Origin: Paenibacillus harenae DSM 16969
Lineage (GTDB): Bacteria > Bacillota > Bacilli > Paenibacillales > Paenibacillaceae
Direction of reading: 5' to 3'
Length of the DNA: 64,000 nucleotides
Assembly: GCF_000422465.1 (NCBI RefSeq)
Contig: NZ_AULV01000014.1
Span: 124,001-188,000, forward strand
Every line of letters begins with the position of its first letter. The stretch's first letter is position 1. Below the pieces are notes generated by a model. The model saw nothing but the letters and a program-made list of their open reading frames with translations. It made no database searches and had not been told where the DNA came from. This document shows positions 36,400-44,095 of this stretch, piece by piece. The position numbers and the translations under genes were made by a program.

Positions 36400-36612
36400 A
36401 CTTTTTTAAGACCTTCCAATAGCGTTAGTAATTCTTTTGTCTCATGCGGAGGGGATACCGAATCATTCATTCCAGCACCAATGAATATAGGTGTTTGCGA
36501 TAATTCCGGCAGTGTTACACCGCGACGAGGAACCATGGGATGGAATAAAATCGCACCTCTAAGAGAAATGTTGCCAGGTTCGATCTTGAATCTTTTCGAT
36601 AATATGTTTCAT
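36400..36612 (-). pseudogene. mhqD: decayed carboxylesterase gene mhqD
   Basis: An ATG at 36612 overlaps the mhqO stop (ATGA) and begins MKHIIEKIQDRT, similar to the MhqD start MKHIFQKG, but ends after 17 codons. In another frame GAILFHPMVPRRG, then TPIFIGAGMNDSVSPPHETKELLTLLEG, matches the C-terminal third of MhqD-type esterases. The catalytic Ser region between the two parts is missing (an internal deletion of about 130 codons plus a frameshift), and the final His segment is also lost where the gap leader begins. The mhqO-mhqD order is as in B. subtilis, so this is a degraded remnant, not a gene. Confidence 0.75.
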
Positions 36613-37568
36613 TGCTTGATTGACTCCAATTCCCGTACTTGAATAGGGGTCAGGTTCTTTTCAATTTCAGCACGGCTGTCTTCAAACCATGATGGCAGCA
36701 TTAATGCCTCGCCCAGATGATCTTCAAGCTCATCATTTGCGAACCCTGGCGGATCTGTCGCGATTTCAAACAAAATGCCGCCTTGTTCACGAAAATAGAT
36801 AGCATGGAAATACTGGCGGTCAATAATCGGTGTAGGATGAAAGCCGCTACTTTCCACATGGCTTCTCCAAGCATTGTGGTCTTCGATATCCTTGGCTCGC
36901 CACGCGATATGGTGAACGGTGCCTGCACCGGGGATCCCCCATTCCATGGGCTCCGTACTCACATCAATGAGGTTGCCGATGTCTCCTTCAGCCTTATAGC
37001 GAATAAAGTCACCATCCTGCCCTACCTTTTCAAGACCTAAAACGTCCTCAAGAACCTGCATGGTCTTTGTGGATGCAGTGCTGTATAGTACCGCGCCCCC
37101 AAATCCTTTGATAGCCTTATCCGTTGGAATACCTCCGAATGACCATGTATTGAGAGCTCCTTCTTCCCGTTCAACGATCTCTAACTGCAGACCGTCACGA
37201 TCGAGAAATTCGATATAGTTCTCGGAAAAACGGGTGCTTTCTGAGAAAGAAATATCGAACGCTGCGAGGCGTCCTTTCCAAAAATCAAGTGCGTCAATTG
37301 GTACTGCGTATGTTGTTGTACCTACTTGTCCTCCTCCTATGCGGCCTTTACGAGAATGTTCGTGCGGGAAGAACGTAATAATGGTTCCAGGGCTGCCTTT
37401 TTCATTGCCGAAGTACAAATGGTAGACTTCGGGTGCGTCAAAGTTAATTGTTTTTTTTACAAGACGAAGGCCTAGGACTCCAGCATAAAAATCTACATTT
37501 CTCTGCGGATCTTGTACGAAAGAAGTAATATGATGGATGCCAACCGTTTTCTTTATGGTATTACTCAT
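36609..37568 (-). CDS. mhqO: ring-cleaving dioxygenase of the MhqO type (VOC superfamily)
   Basis: ATG 37568 is used because the GTG at 37580 sits directly against GGAG. The 319-residue protein has two tandem glyoxalase/VOC modules. The first begins GIHHITSFVQDPQRNVDFYAGVLGLRLVKKTINFD, with the metal-binding His. The second has VHHIAWRAKD at about residue 215 and a Glu ligand near GGILFEIATDPPGF. MhqO acts on hydroquinones/catechols by extradiol cleavage and belongs to quinone and electrophile defence. It is followed by remains of mhqD. A MarR-type MhqR would be the expected repressor; none is adjacent. Confidence 0.88.
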   Translation of the reverse strand: MSNTIKKTVGIHHITSFVQDPQRNVDFYAGVLGLRLVKKTINFDAPEVYHLYFGNEKGSPGTIITFFPHEHSRKGRIGGGQVGTTTYAVPIDALDFWKGRLAAFDISFSESTRFSENYIEFLDRDGLQLEIVEREEGALNTWSFGGIPTDKAIKGFGGAVLYSTASTKTMQVLEDVLGLEKVGQDGDFIRYKAEGDIGNLIDVSTEPMEWGIPGAGTVHHIAWRAKDIEDHNAWRSHVESSGFHPTPIIDRQYFHAIYFREQGGILFEIATDPPGFANDELEDHLGEALMLPSWFEDSRAEIEKNLTPIQVRELESIKQ

Positions 37569-37732
37569 CTTTCGAAACACTCCTTCTTTTTGAATTTTCG
37601 ATTTTTCTAATATCTGAACCTACTCCTGATTCAAATCATATAGAATAGTGCAACAACGAACAATTCCATTATTTCTATACTTGTATAGCTAATTACTATA
37701 TCTTTCGCATTAATCACTATAGTCCACATACA

Positions 37733-37762
37733 AAAAAGCCGGTGATTTTCCCCGGCTTTTTG
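37733..37762 (-). terminator. bidirectional rho-independent terminator after dps
   Basis: AAAAAGCCGG pairs with CCGGCTTTTT around a 9-nt loop, giving a T-run in both directions. It lies 34 bp beyond the dps stop at 37796. Confidence 0.9.
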
Positions 37763-37795
37763 CGATAACCTAACAGATTAGAAAACGGATCAAGA

Positions 37796-38233
37796 TTAAC
37801 CCAAGAATGATTTCAACATCCATACATGCTTTTCCAGTGAGCTATGAATGGCCAAGAGCATATCTCCGGTTGTCTCATCACCCTCACGGTTAGCGATACT
37901 CATACCCTCTTTAAGCTCATTAACAATAGTTTCAAAATCAGCTGCAAGCGTGCGAACCATCTCAGTTGCGCTCTCATTACCCACTGCATCTTTTACCGTT
38001 GCGGTTTCAATAATTTCACGCAAAGTCGCTACGGGGCTGCCGCCTAATGCCAGTAACCGCTCGGCAAGATTGTCCACATGAAGCGCAGCTTCCGTATATA
38101 GTTCTTCAAACTTCAAATGTAAAGTGAAGAACTGTGGACCTTTAACATACCAGTGATAGTTATGGAGTTTGGTGAACAAAAGACTCCAATTCGCTATCTG
38201 TGTGTTTAGCACTTGCGTAATTATATCAGACAT
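37796..38233 (-). CDS. dps: Dps-family DNA-protecting ferritin-like protein
   Basis: A 145-residue protein of normal Dps length. The intersubunit ferroxidase ligands are visible in LHNYHWYVKGPQFFTLHLKFEELY and HVDNLAERLLALGG. It should form a dodecamer that oxidises Fe(II) with peroxide and protects DNA. It is monocistronic with its own terminator, between mhqO and an MFS gene, in keeping with an oxidative-stress neighbourhood. No PerR box was recognised upstream. Confidence 0.93.
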   Translation of the reverse strand: MSDIITQVLNTQIANWSLLFTKLHNYHWYVKGPQFFTLHLKFEELYTEAALHVDNLAERLLALGGSPVATLREIIETATVKDAVGNESATEMVRTLAADFETIVNELKEGMSIANREGDETTGDMLLAIHSSLEKHVWMLKSFLG

Positions 38234-38488
38234 AAAAAGCTCCTTTCCAATCTAACGTCGATTTCAAGGAACTACTATAGCACGGCAACCAATTTGTGTA
38301 TACTTGAATATTTCAGACTCTCAAACTGGATTTTAAATATAAGATTAGGCTATATGAAACATAGAAAAATCGATATTGATCGTCCGAACCAATGTTTATA
38401 AGATGGTGTTACATATCTAGCCTTTGGAAATTCGTTAACTTAGACTCCTTGACTGGATAAATCTGACCAAATACAAAGGAGAATTTGA

Positions 38489-38551
38489 ATGAGAGTACGT
38501 TTCATAAAAAAAGAGGAACACTCTGAAAAAAGGGGGCTCACTTTTGATTAA
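38489..38551 (+). CDS. possible 20-residue leader peptide of the MFS exporter gene
   Basis: ATG 38489 has AAAGGAG 7 nt upstream, as strong as any real gene nearby. The 20-residue product MRVRFIKKEEHSEKRGLTFD is very basic, and its TAA stop at 38549-38551 overlaps the TTG start of the exporter (38544). The exporter ribosome site AGGGGG lies inside this ORF. This layout fits translational coupling or drug-induced ribosome-stalling attenuation, as seen for some resistance exporters. Existence of the peptide is inferred from the ribosome site and overlap only. Confidence 0.5.
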   Translation: MRVRFIKKEEHSEKRGLTFD

Positions 38552-39773
38552 TCCCGTGAAGTCAATAGCACCGCGTTATAAACTCATGACCCTTATTCTA
38601 TTCTTCTGCTCATTGATTGTTGTCTCTTCGGTTTATTTAACATTACCCCTGCTCTCTGTATTTGAGGACGAATTCCAGATTTCATCATCCAAAGCAGCCT
38701 GGGCGGGCAGCGCCTTTTCTTTTGCTTTTGCTGGTGGAGGACTCCTGTTCGGTGGTCTTTCTGATCGCTATGGACGAAAAAAAATGATGATATCGGGGTT
38801 ATGTTTGCTCACAGCTACAACTCTTGTTATCGGAACGATTGATGAGTTTCAATGGCTTATTGTTCTAAGGGTTCTTCAGGGATTGGCAGCATCCATGTTT
38901 CCGCCTTCAGTGTTAGCCTATGCTATAGAGATGTTCCCAACGAATAAAAGGGTAACGATCCTCGGCTTTATAAGCACCGCCTTTTTAATGGCCAGTATTG
39001 TAGGACAGATTTATAGCAGCATCGTCGTATTGGAACTAAGCTGGAACTATGTATTTTATATCCTAGGTCCAGTGTATTTTGTTTCATTTATTTTGATTGC
39101 AATATTTATACCTAACGATAAAACCCAGAAGCCGGTAGGCAGCTTCTTCACTCCCTTTAGGCATATTGGGGGTATTTTCAAGAAAAAAGGGTTGCCACTC
39201 TGTTACATCATTTCAGCAACTCTCTTTATTTCACTTGTCGGGTTCTTCTCCACGCTTGGAAGTTTTCTAAGCAGCTCTCTTTTCGGTCTAAGCCATCAGG
39301 AAATTCTATGGGTTCGTGCAGTTGGTATCATCGGCATGTTCATTTCCCCGTTTGATGGGAGGTTAGTCGCTAAGATTGGTGTTAAAAATGTTCTATGGTG
39401 TGGTTTGATTTTGGCCAGTATTGGACTTGGTCTGGTTGGCGTCTGGGAGAACCTCGCATTTTTAATCTTAGCGAGTATTGTTTTTACTGCTGGCATCGCG
39501 ATGGCCCTTCCCGCCTTGATATCATTAATAGGTACTCTGGCTGGTGAGTTAAGAGCTAGCGCTCTTTCTTTCCATATGTTTATGCTTTTCATTGGCGCTT
39601 CACTTGCTCCCATCGTCTCCATTTATCTGATCGGCACCGTTAGTCATATGTTCACTTTCGTAATATTGGCTGGATTACTGCTCTTAAGCACGGTTGTCCC
39701 ATTCTATATTCGGTTAGAGAAAAAGGAAAAAATCATTACCCCGATCAATCAGCATAAGCAAACTAACGTTTAG
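38544..39773 (+). CDS. MFS transporter, drug/small-molecule exporter type
   Basis: A 409-residue protein with about 12 membrane segments and the MFS signature GGLSDRYGRKKMM between segments 2 and 3. VLQGLAASMFPPSVLAYAIEMF lies at about residues 110-135. The TTG start at 38544 follows AGGGGG at 8 nt and lies inside a short upstream ORF. It resembles the YfhI/YbcL-type DHA1 exporters. The substrate is unknown. A terminator follows. Confidence 0.88.
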   Translation: MINPVKSIAPRYKLMTLILFFCSLIVVSSVYLTLPLLSVFEDEFQISSSKAAWAGSAFSFAFAGGGLLFGGLSDRYGRKKMMISGLCLLTATTLVIGTIDEFQWLIVLRVLQGLAASMFPPSVLAYAIEMFPTNKRVTILGFISTAFLMASIVGQIYSSIVVLELSWNYVFYILGPVYFVSFILIAIFIPNDKTQKPVGSFFTPFRHIGGIFKKKGLPLCYIISATLFISLVGFFSTLGSFLSSSLFGLSHQEILWVRAVGIIGMFISPFDGRLVAKIGVKNVLWCGLILASIGLGLVGVWENLAFLILASIVFTAGIAMALPALISLIGTLAGELRASALSFHMFMLFIGASLAPIVSIYLIGTVSHMFTFVILAGLLLLSTVVPFYIRLEKKEKIITPINQHKQTNV

Positions 39774-39809
39774 AATTATTTATAAGCCAAATGAAATAAC
39801 GGTAAGCAG

Positions 39810-39845
39810 AAAGGCGATCTCGCATAGCTGAGATCGCCTTTGGTT
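39810..39845 (+). terminator. rho-independent terminator of the MFS gene
   Basis: AAAGGCGATCTC pairs perfectly with GAGATCGCCTTT over 12 bp around an 8-nt loop, followed by GGTTTATA. It probably also serves the convergent amidohydrolase. Confidence 0.85.
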
Positions 39846-39955
39846 TATATCATGTTTTCAGATCTTCTTAGCCTGTTATTCGTAATGGCCCATTATCGTT
39901 GACTTTGATCGTAACATCGGACATGATGATCTTACCTGCCTCTCGGTTATTTTAG

Positions 39956-41785
39956 TTAGAAGACAAAGCAATCCAAGTCACAGAAACCGCTACCATGATT
40001 ATGGTTACACCTATGATGGAGATGGACCTGTTGAGGTGTATGGACGCCTGAACCTCCCCCATAATTGGTCCCATTGTAATAGCCTCCAAAGAAATTATGC
40101 GGAGACCAGTCTGGACTCGCTTTGGGAGCTGCCGGCGACAAAGATTGAAATTCGGAAGTACCGTAGACAATCTTACCGCCCACGACTGTAAAGACAGATT
40201 CGATTTTCTTAATATCTTCTTCGGATACACGGAAGAAATTCTCAGAAAGAATGGTAAAATCAGCATAGTGACCTTCCTTGATCTGCCCTTTCACATCTTC
40301 TTCCTTTGAAAACCATGCATTCCCCGTAGTATACATCCGAAGCGCTTGGTGTCTCTCTACACGATTAGAAGCAGGATACAGGGTTAACCCTCCCAGTGTT
40401 TTACCCGTCACTAGCCAGTATAAGGCTACCCAAGGATTATAACTAGCTACTCTGGTGGCATCAGTCCCCACACCAACGCGCAATCCGGACTTCATCATCT
40501 TGGTTATCGGAGGAGCATTTTCGGCTGCTTTTGCCCCATATCTATCCACAAAATATTCACCCTGGAAAGCCATCCTGCTTTGAACCGCGATCGATCCTCC
40601 TAATGCAACGACCCGTTCCAAATCCTCCTCATGAATCGTTTCGGCATGATCCAGAATCCAGCGTAAGTCTTTAAATGGCACCTCTTTATTCACGAGTTCA
40701 AATACATCGAGAAAACGTTTAATCGACTCTCCATAGGTTGCATGAAGACGAAATGGCCAGCGTTGTTGAACGAGATGCTGAGTTACTTCGAATAGTTCGT
40801 CTTCTAATACGGCTGGAAGTTCCGGACGGGGTTCGACAAAATCTTCGAAGTCTGCTGCACTATAAACAAGCATTTCACCGGCACCGTTATGGCGATAGTA
40901 GGAACTTCCCGTATAAGGCTGTGACGTAGCGGTCCATGCTTTAAAATCACTCAATTCATTCTTGGGATGCTGAGTGAATAAATTATACGCAGTGCGAACC
41001 GTAATTTCTCCACGTTTATCAAGTTCATCAAACACTTGATAGTCATCGGGATAATTCTGAAAGCCCCCTCCAGCGTCAATAACACTTGTAACTCCGAATC
41101 GATTCAATTCCCTCATGAAAAGTCGGGTTGAATTCATTTGGTCCTCGTATGAGAGTTTTGGCCCTTTAGCTAAGGTTGCATACAAAATAGTTGCATTAGG
41201 CCGAGCGATGAGCATTCCTGTAGGATTACCTTGACTATCCCTTTGGATTTCTCCACCTGGTGGATTAGGTGTATCTTTTGTATACCCGATTACTCGCAAG
41301 GCAGCTTTGTTCAAAAAAGCTTGGCGGTAAAGATTGAGGATAAACACGGGGGTTTCTGGAGCAATTCGATTGATTTCATCTAGAGTTGGCATCCGGCGTT
41401 CCATGAATTGAAACTCTGTCCATCCGCCTACAACACGGACCCAGTGAGGTGCTGGTGTACGATCAACCTGCTTTTTCAACATACGCAATGCATCCGCTAC
41501 TGATGGCACCCCATCCCAGCGAAGCTCGAGGTTATAGTTAAGACCGCCACGAATGAGATGAATATGGGAATCGTTCAAGCCCGGTATTAACATTCGTTTG
41601 TTTGCGTTCACAACCTGTGTGGATGATCCAACATATTTCATGATTTCGGCATCATCTCCCACAGCCAGAAATTTGCCATCCTTAACTGCAACTGCCGATG
41701 CTGCAGGTTTTGAATCGTCCATCGTTACGATACTGGCATTATGAATAACCAAACTAGCTTCATCTACTTTTGTTTTCTCAGACAT
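39956..41785 (-). CDS. amidohydrolase, YtcJ-like, with His/Cys-rich C-terminal tail
   Basis: A 609-residue metal-dependent hydrolase of the YtcJ type. It has an N-terminal beta domain (IVTMDDSKPAASAVAVKDGKF), the metal-binding DSHIHL at about residue 70, LDHAETIHEEDL at about 385, and VGVGTDATRVASYNPW at about 450. The last 45 residues are rich in Gly, His and Cys (LHHRCNHNHGSGFCDLDC), a possible extra metal site. A Cys-containing aromatic end is, from memory, typical for close relatives. AAAGGAG precedes the ATG at 41785. It is co-directional with and 30 bp from the XapX gene. The substrate is unknown; aryl-formamide or N-substituted amides are possible. Confidence 0.88.
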   Translation of the reverse strand: MSEKTKVDEASLVIHNASIVTMDDSKPAASAVAVKDGKFLAVGDDAEIMKYVGSSTQVVNANKRMLIPGLNDSHIHLIRGGLNYNLELRWDGVPSVADALRMLKKQVDRTPAPHWVRVVGGWTEFQFMERRMPTLDEINRIAPETPVFILNLYRQAFLNKAALRVIGYTKDTPNPPGGEIQRDSQGNPTGMLIARPNATILYATLAKGPKLSYEDQMNSTRLFMRELNRFGVTSVIDAGGGFQNYPDDYQVFDELDKRGEITVRTAYNLFTQHPKNELSDFKAWTATSQPYTGSSYYRHNGAGEMLVYSAADFEDFVEPRPELPAVLEDELFEVTQHLVQQRWPFRLHATYGESIKRFLDVFELVNKEVPFKDLRWILDHAETIHEEDLERVVALGGSIAVQSRMAFQGEYFVDRYGAKAAENAPPITKMMKSGLRVGVGTDATRVASYNPWVALYWLVTGKTLGGLTLYPASNRVERHQALRMYTTGNAWFSKEEDVKGQIKEGHYADFTILSENFFRVSEEDIKKIESVFTVVGGKIVYGTSEFQSLSPAAPKASPDWSPHNFFGGYYNGTNYGGGSGVHTPQQVHLHHRCNHNHGSGFCDLDCFVF

Positions 41786-41815
41786 GATTTAGTTCTCCTT
41801 TGAAATTTTTTTGTG

Positions 41816-41989
41816 TTAGTTGTGGCTAAACCAAAGTTTTATCCATGGAATCAACCTCTGCCCTAGAAACATACCAAGGAGACCAATCAGTCCCAAAAAA
41901 GGCGGTGCAGGAGAGGGGATCCGAAACGATTGAAAAACAACGCCAATTACAATACCAGTAGCTAAAGCTAGAAACATAGTGCCCCACAT
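41816..41989 (-). CDS. XapX domain small membrane protein
   Basis: A 57-residue protein in a frame other than the longest ORF here. ATG 41989 has AAGGAGG with 8-nt spacing; the ATG six bases earlier would be only 2 nt away. The sequence MWGTMFLALATGIVIG, then RIPSPAPPFLGLIGLLGMFLG, is the XapX signature: two membrane helices joined by a Pro-rich loop. XapX proteins often accompany hydrolases and peroxide/electrophile genes, but their role is unknown. It is first in an operon with the amidohydrolase. Confidence 0.88.
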   Translation of the reverse strand: MWGTMFLALATGIVIGVVFQSFRIPSPAPPFLGLIGLLGMFLGQRLIPWIKLWFSHN

Positions 41990-42282
41990 CGTCATATCCT
42001 CCTTCAGCCCTTTCAGTTGTTTTGTTCTTACAAGCTAGCCTTCTATTCATAAGTTTATAAAACAGCATTCTTACTAGCAATAAGGCTTTCTCTATAGCAG
42101 CCATAGGAATTGCTTATGCAAATAATTTGTAAAACTTTTGATATGTATAGTTTTTCCCTATGCATTATATAGAAAAATGAAGATTGTTTGCACAATTACA
42201 TTTCAATAGACTAGATACATGCAGCAGGATTTACGATTTTATGGACCTGTTGCAATAAAATAGGGGAAGCGGGGATTATTGT

Positions 42283-42918
42283 ATGTTTAATGGAAAGTCC
42301 GATTTACTTACGGCTGAAAACTCAGCTATTATTCTTGTAGACCATCAGCCTCAAATGCTATTTGGTGTACAAAGTGCTGATCGCCAAACTATCATTAACA
42401 ATACGGTTGCACTTGCAAAAACGGCTAAAGTTTTCAATGCACCAATCATTCTTACAACTGTTGCTGCTGAATCATTTTCAGGTCCTATTCATCCGCATAT
42501 TCAAGACGTTTTTCCTAACCAAAAACCGATTGACCGTACAAACATGAACTCTTGGGAAGACGAAAACTTCGTGTCGGCTGTGAAACAAACAGGTCGCAAG
42601 AAGCTGATTATGGCAGCTCTTTGGACGGAAGTTTGTCTTGCTTTCCCTACAGTTTCAGCCATCAAAGATGGATATGAAGTGTACATTGTAACGGACGCTT
42701 CAGGTGGGACTACCACGGAAGCACATGACATGGCCGTTCAACGCATGATACAAGCGGGAGCAATTCCCGTTACTTGGATGTCTGTTCTTCTTGAGTATCA
42801 ACGCGATTGGGCACATCAAGAAACGTATGATGCAGTCTTGGAGATTGCTATGCAACACGGTGGTGCCTACGGTACGGGTATTGTGTATGCTCAAACGATG
42901 TTTGGTGGCCACGAGTAA
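42283..42918 (+). CDS. cytosolic isochorismatase-family hydrolase (YcaC-like)
   Basis: A 211-residue cysteine hydrolase. Catalytic Asp is in IILVDHQPQM and Cys in LWTEVCLAF; TVAAESFSGPI and GGTTTEAHDMAVQRMIQAGA are conserved with the exported paralogue at 34407-35180. Length fits YcaC, which forms octamers. It is followed after 34 bp by an alpha/beta hydrolase on the same strand, a pairing repeated in many bacteria. A purine-rich GGGGAAGCGGGG lies upstream of the ATG. The substrate is not known. Confidence 0.9.
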   Translation: MFNGKSDLLTAENSAIILVDHQPQMLFGVQSADRQTIINNTVALAKTAKVFNAPIILTTVAAESFSGPIHPHIQDVFPNQKPIDRTNMNSWEDENFVSAVKQTGRKKLIMAALWTEVCLAFPTVSAIKDGYEVYIVTDASGGTTTEAHDMAVQRMIQAGAIPVTWMSVLLEYQRDWAHQETYDAVLEIAMQHGGAYGTGIVYAQTMFGGHE

Positions 42919-42952
42919 TACTCATACCAAAAGAGACAGGAAGTGAAGTCTA

Positions 42953-43792
42953 ATGGCTAAATTAACAGTCGGAACAGAAAACGGTCAACCCATTGAATTA
43001 TATTTTGAGGATCTTGGCGCAGGCAAACCTGTAGTTTTGATCCATGGCTGGCCGCTGAGCGGGCGCTCGTGGGAGAGTCAAGTTCCAGCGCTCATCGATG
43101 CAGGTTACCGCGTGATTACCTATGACCGCCGCGGATTCGGACAATCCTCTCAACCGTGGAACGGTTACGACTATGATACGTTTGCAATGGATCTCCACAA
43201 GCTAATTGAACATCTAGACCTCAAGGACGTGACACTGGTCGGATTTTCGATGGGTGGCGGAGAGGTTGCCCGTTACGTTGGCACATACGGAACAAGCCGT
43301 GTCAAAAAAGCCGTGTTGGCTGCTGCGGTTCCGCCGTTCTTCTACAAATCCGCCGAGCATCCGGAAGGCGGTCTGGATGAAGCCACCATTAAGGGCTTCC
43401 AAGACGGTTTGAAAAAAGACCGTGTCGCCTTCCTTGACGGCTTCACTCACAATTTCTTTAAAGCAGGGGATAGAACCGACTTGGTCAGCGAGTCCTTCCG
43501 TGCTTACAACCTTGATATTGCTTCTTATGCTTCGCCAAAGGGGACGCTGGATTGTACTGATGCCTTCGGCCGGACGGATTTCCGTGGCGATTTGGCGAAA
43601 TTTGATATCCCATTGCTTGTTATCCATGGCGATTCCGATGCGATTGTACCGCTTGAGGTAAGCGCTCAACTTTCCCACGAAGCTGTTGCAGGCAGTCAGC
43701 TCGTCGTAATTGAAGGCGGACCGCACGGTTTGAACGCGACTCACCCTGAAGAATTCAATACCGCTTTGATTCACTTCCTTAATACTAAATGA
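42953..43792 (+). CDS. alpha/beta hydrolase, non-heme chloroperoxidase type
   Basis: A 279-residue protein with the full catalytic set: oxyanion HGWPLSG, nucleophile Ser in GFSMGGGEVARYV (about residue 98), Asp in IHGDSDAIVP and His in GGPHGLN. This is the cofactor-free haloperoxidase/esterase group. It forms an operon with the isochorismatase-family gene. The physiological role is probably ester or lactone hydrolysis; perhydrolase activity is typical in vitro. A hairpin follows at 43917. Confidence 0.92.
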   Translation: MAKLTVGTENGQPIELYFEDLGAGKPVVLIHGWPLSGRSWESQVPALIDAGYRVITYDRRGFGQSSQPWNGYDYDTFAMDLHKLIEHLDLKDVTLVGFSMGGGEVARYVGTYGTSRVKKAVLAAAVPPFFYKSAEHPEGGLDEATIKGFQDGLKKDRVAFLDGFTHNFFKAGDRTDLVSESFRAYNLDIASYASPKGTLDCTDAFGRTDFRGDLAKFDIPLLVIHGDSDAIVPLEVSAQLSHEAVAGSQLVVIEGGPHGLNATHPEEFNTALIHFLNTK

Positions 43793-43858
43793 ATGAACAG
43801 ACACGGGAATCATATGTTACTTCATTTAGAGTGCCTACGAGACTTTTCGTATCGGACT

Positions 43859-43915
43859 AAAATTTAGCCGTCATTTATGATACGGTTCACCGTAACATCC
43901 ACAAAGCGAAAAATT
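43859..43915 (+). repeat. 57-bp dispersed intergenic repeat, copy 1
   Basis: It starts AAAATTTAGCCGTCATTTAT, runs through ACGGTTCACCGTAAC and ends GCGAAAAATT. The inner part is a small palindrome (ACGGTTCACCGT), and the ends are roughly complementary. Related copies are at 49443, 53948, 61372, 61478 and 63237. Confidence 0.7.
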
Positions 43916-43916
43916 A

Positions 43917-43937
43917 AGAGCACCGGATTGGTGCTCT
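43917..43937 (+). terminator. terminator hairpin of the chloroperoxidase-type operon
   Basis: AGAGCACC, loop GGATT, GGTGCTCT, followed by TATTAGT. The 8-bp stem is good, the T-run weak. Confidence 0.6.
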
Positions 43938-43988
43938 TATTAGTGAAACCAATCAATTCCTTCCGTGAGGTTATTCTGAAAAACAAAA

Positions 43989-44061
43989 AAACCGTTTCTT
44001 GGTAAATGGAATCACCCCTTTACCAAAGAAACGGTTTTTACATTTTGCTCAAGGAGGCGGC
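43989..44061. repeat. 73-bp dispersed repeat with bidirectional terminator hairpin, copy 2
   Basis: It is identical to 26578-26650 in every base, including the non-hairpin tail. On the minus strand its T-run follows the stem, so it probably terminates araBDA transcripts whose last gene ends at 44096. Confidence 0.9.
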
Positions 44062-44095
44062 CCCATGATTGTCCCGAGTCCGCCTTCTTTACGGA

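Larger units (their letters stand above)
43793..44095. other. intergenic region with two different dispersed repeats and a hairpin
   Basis: This 303-bp gap between convergent genes is almost filled by non-coding elements: a copy of the 57-bp repeat (43859-43915), a hairpin (43917-43937) and the 73-bp repeat (43989-44061). No gene is present. Confidence 0.8.

Noticed and set aside
41826..42104. 92-codon minus ORF across the XapX gene
   Set aside because: The overlapping 57-codon frame has an AGGAGG site and the XapX signature; the longer frame has neither.
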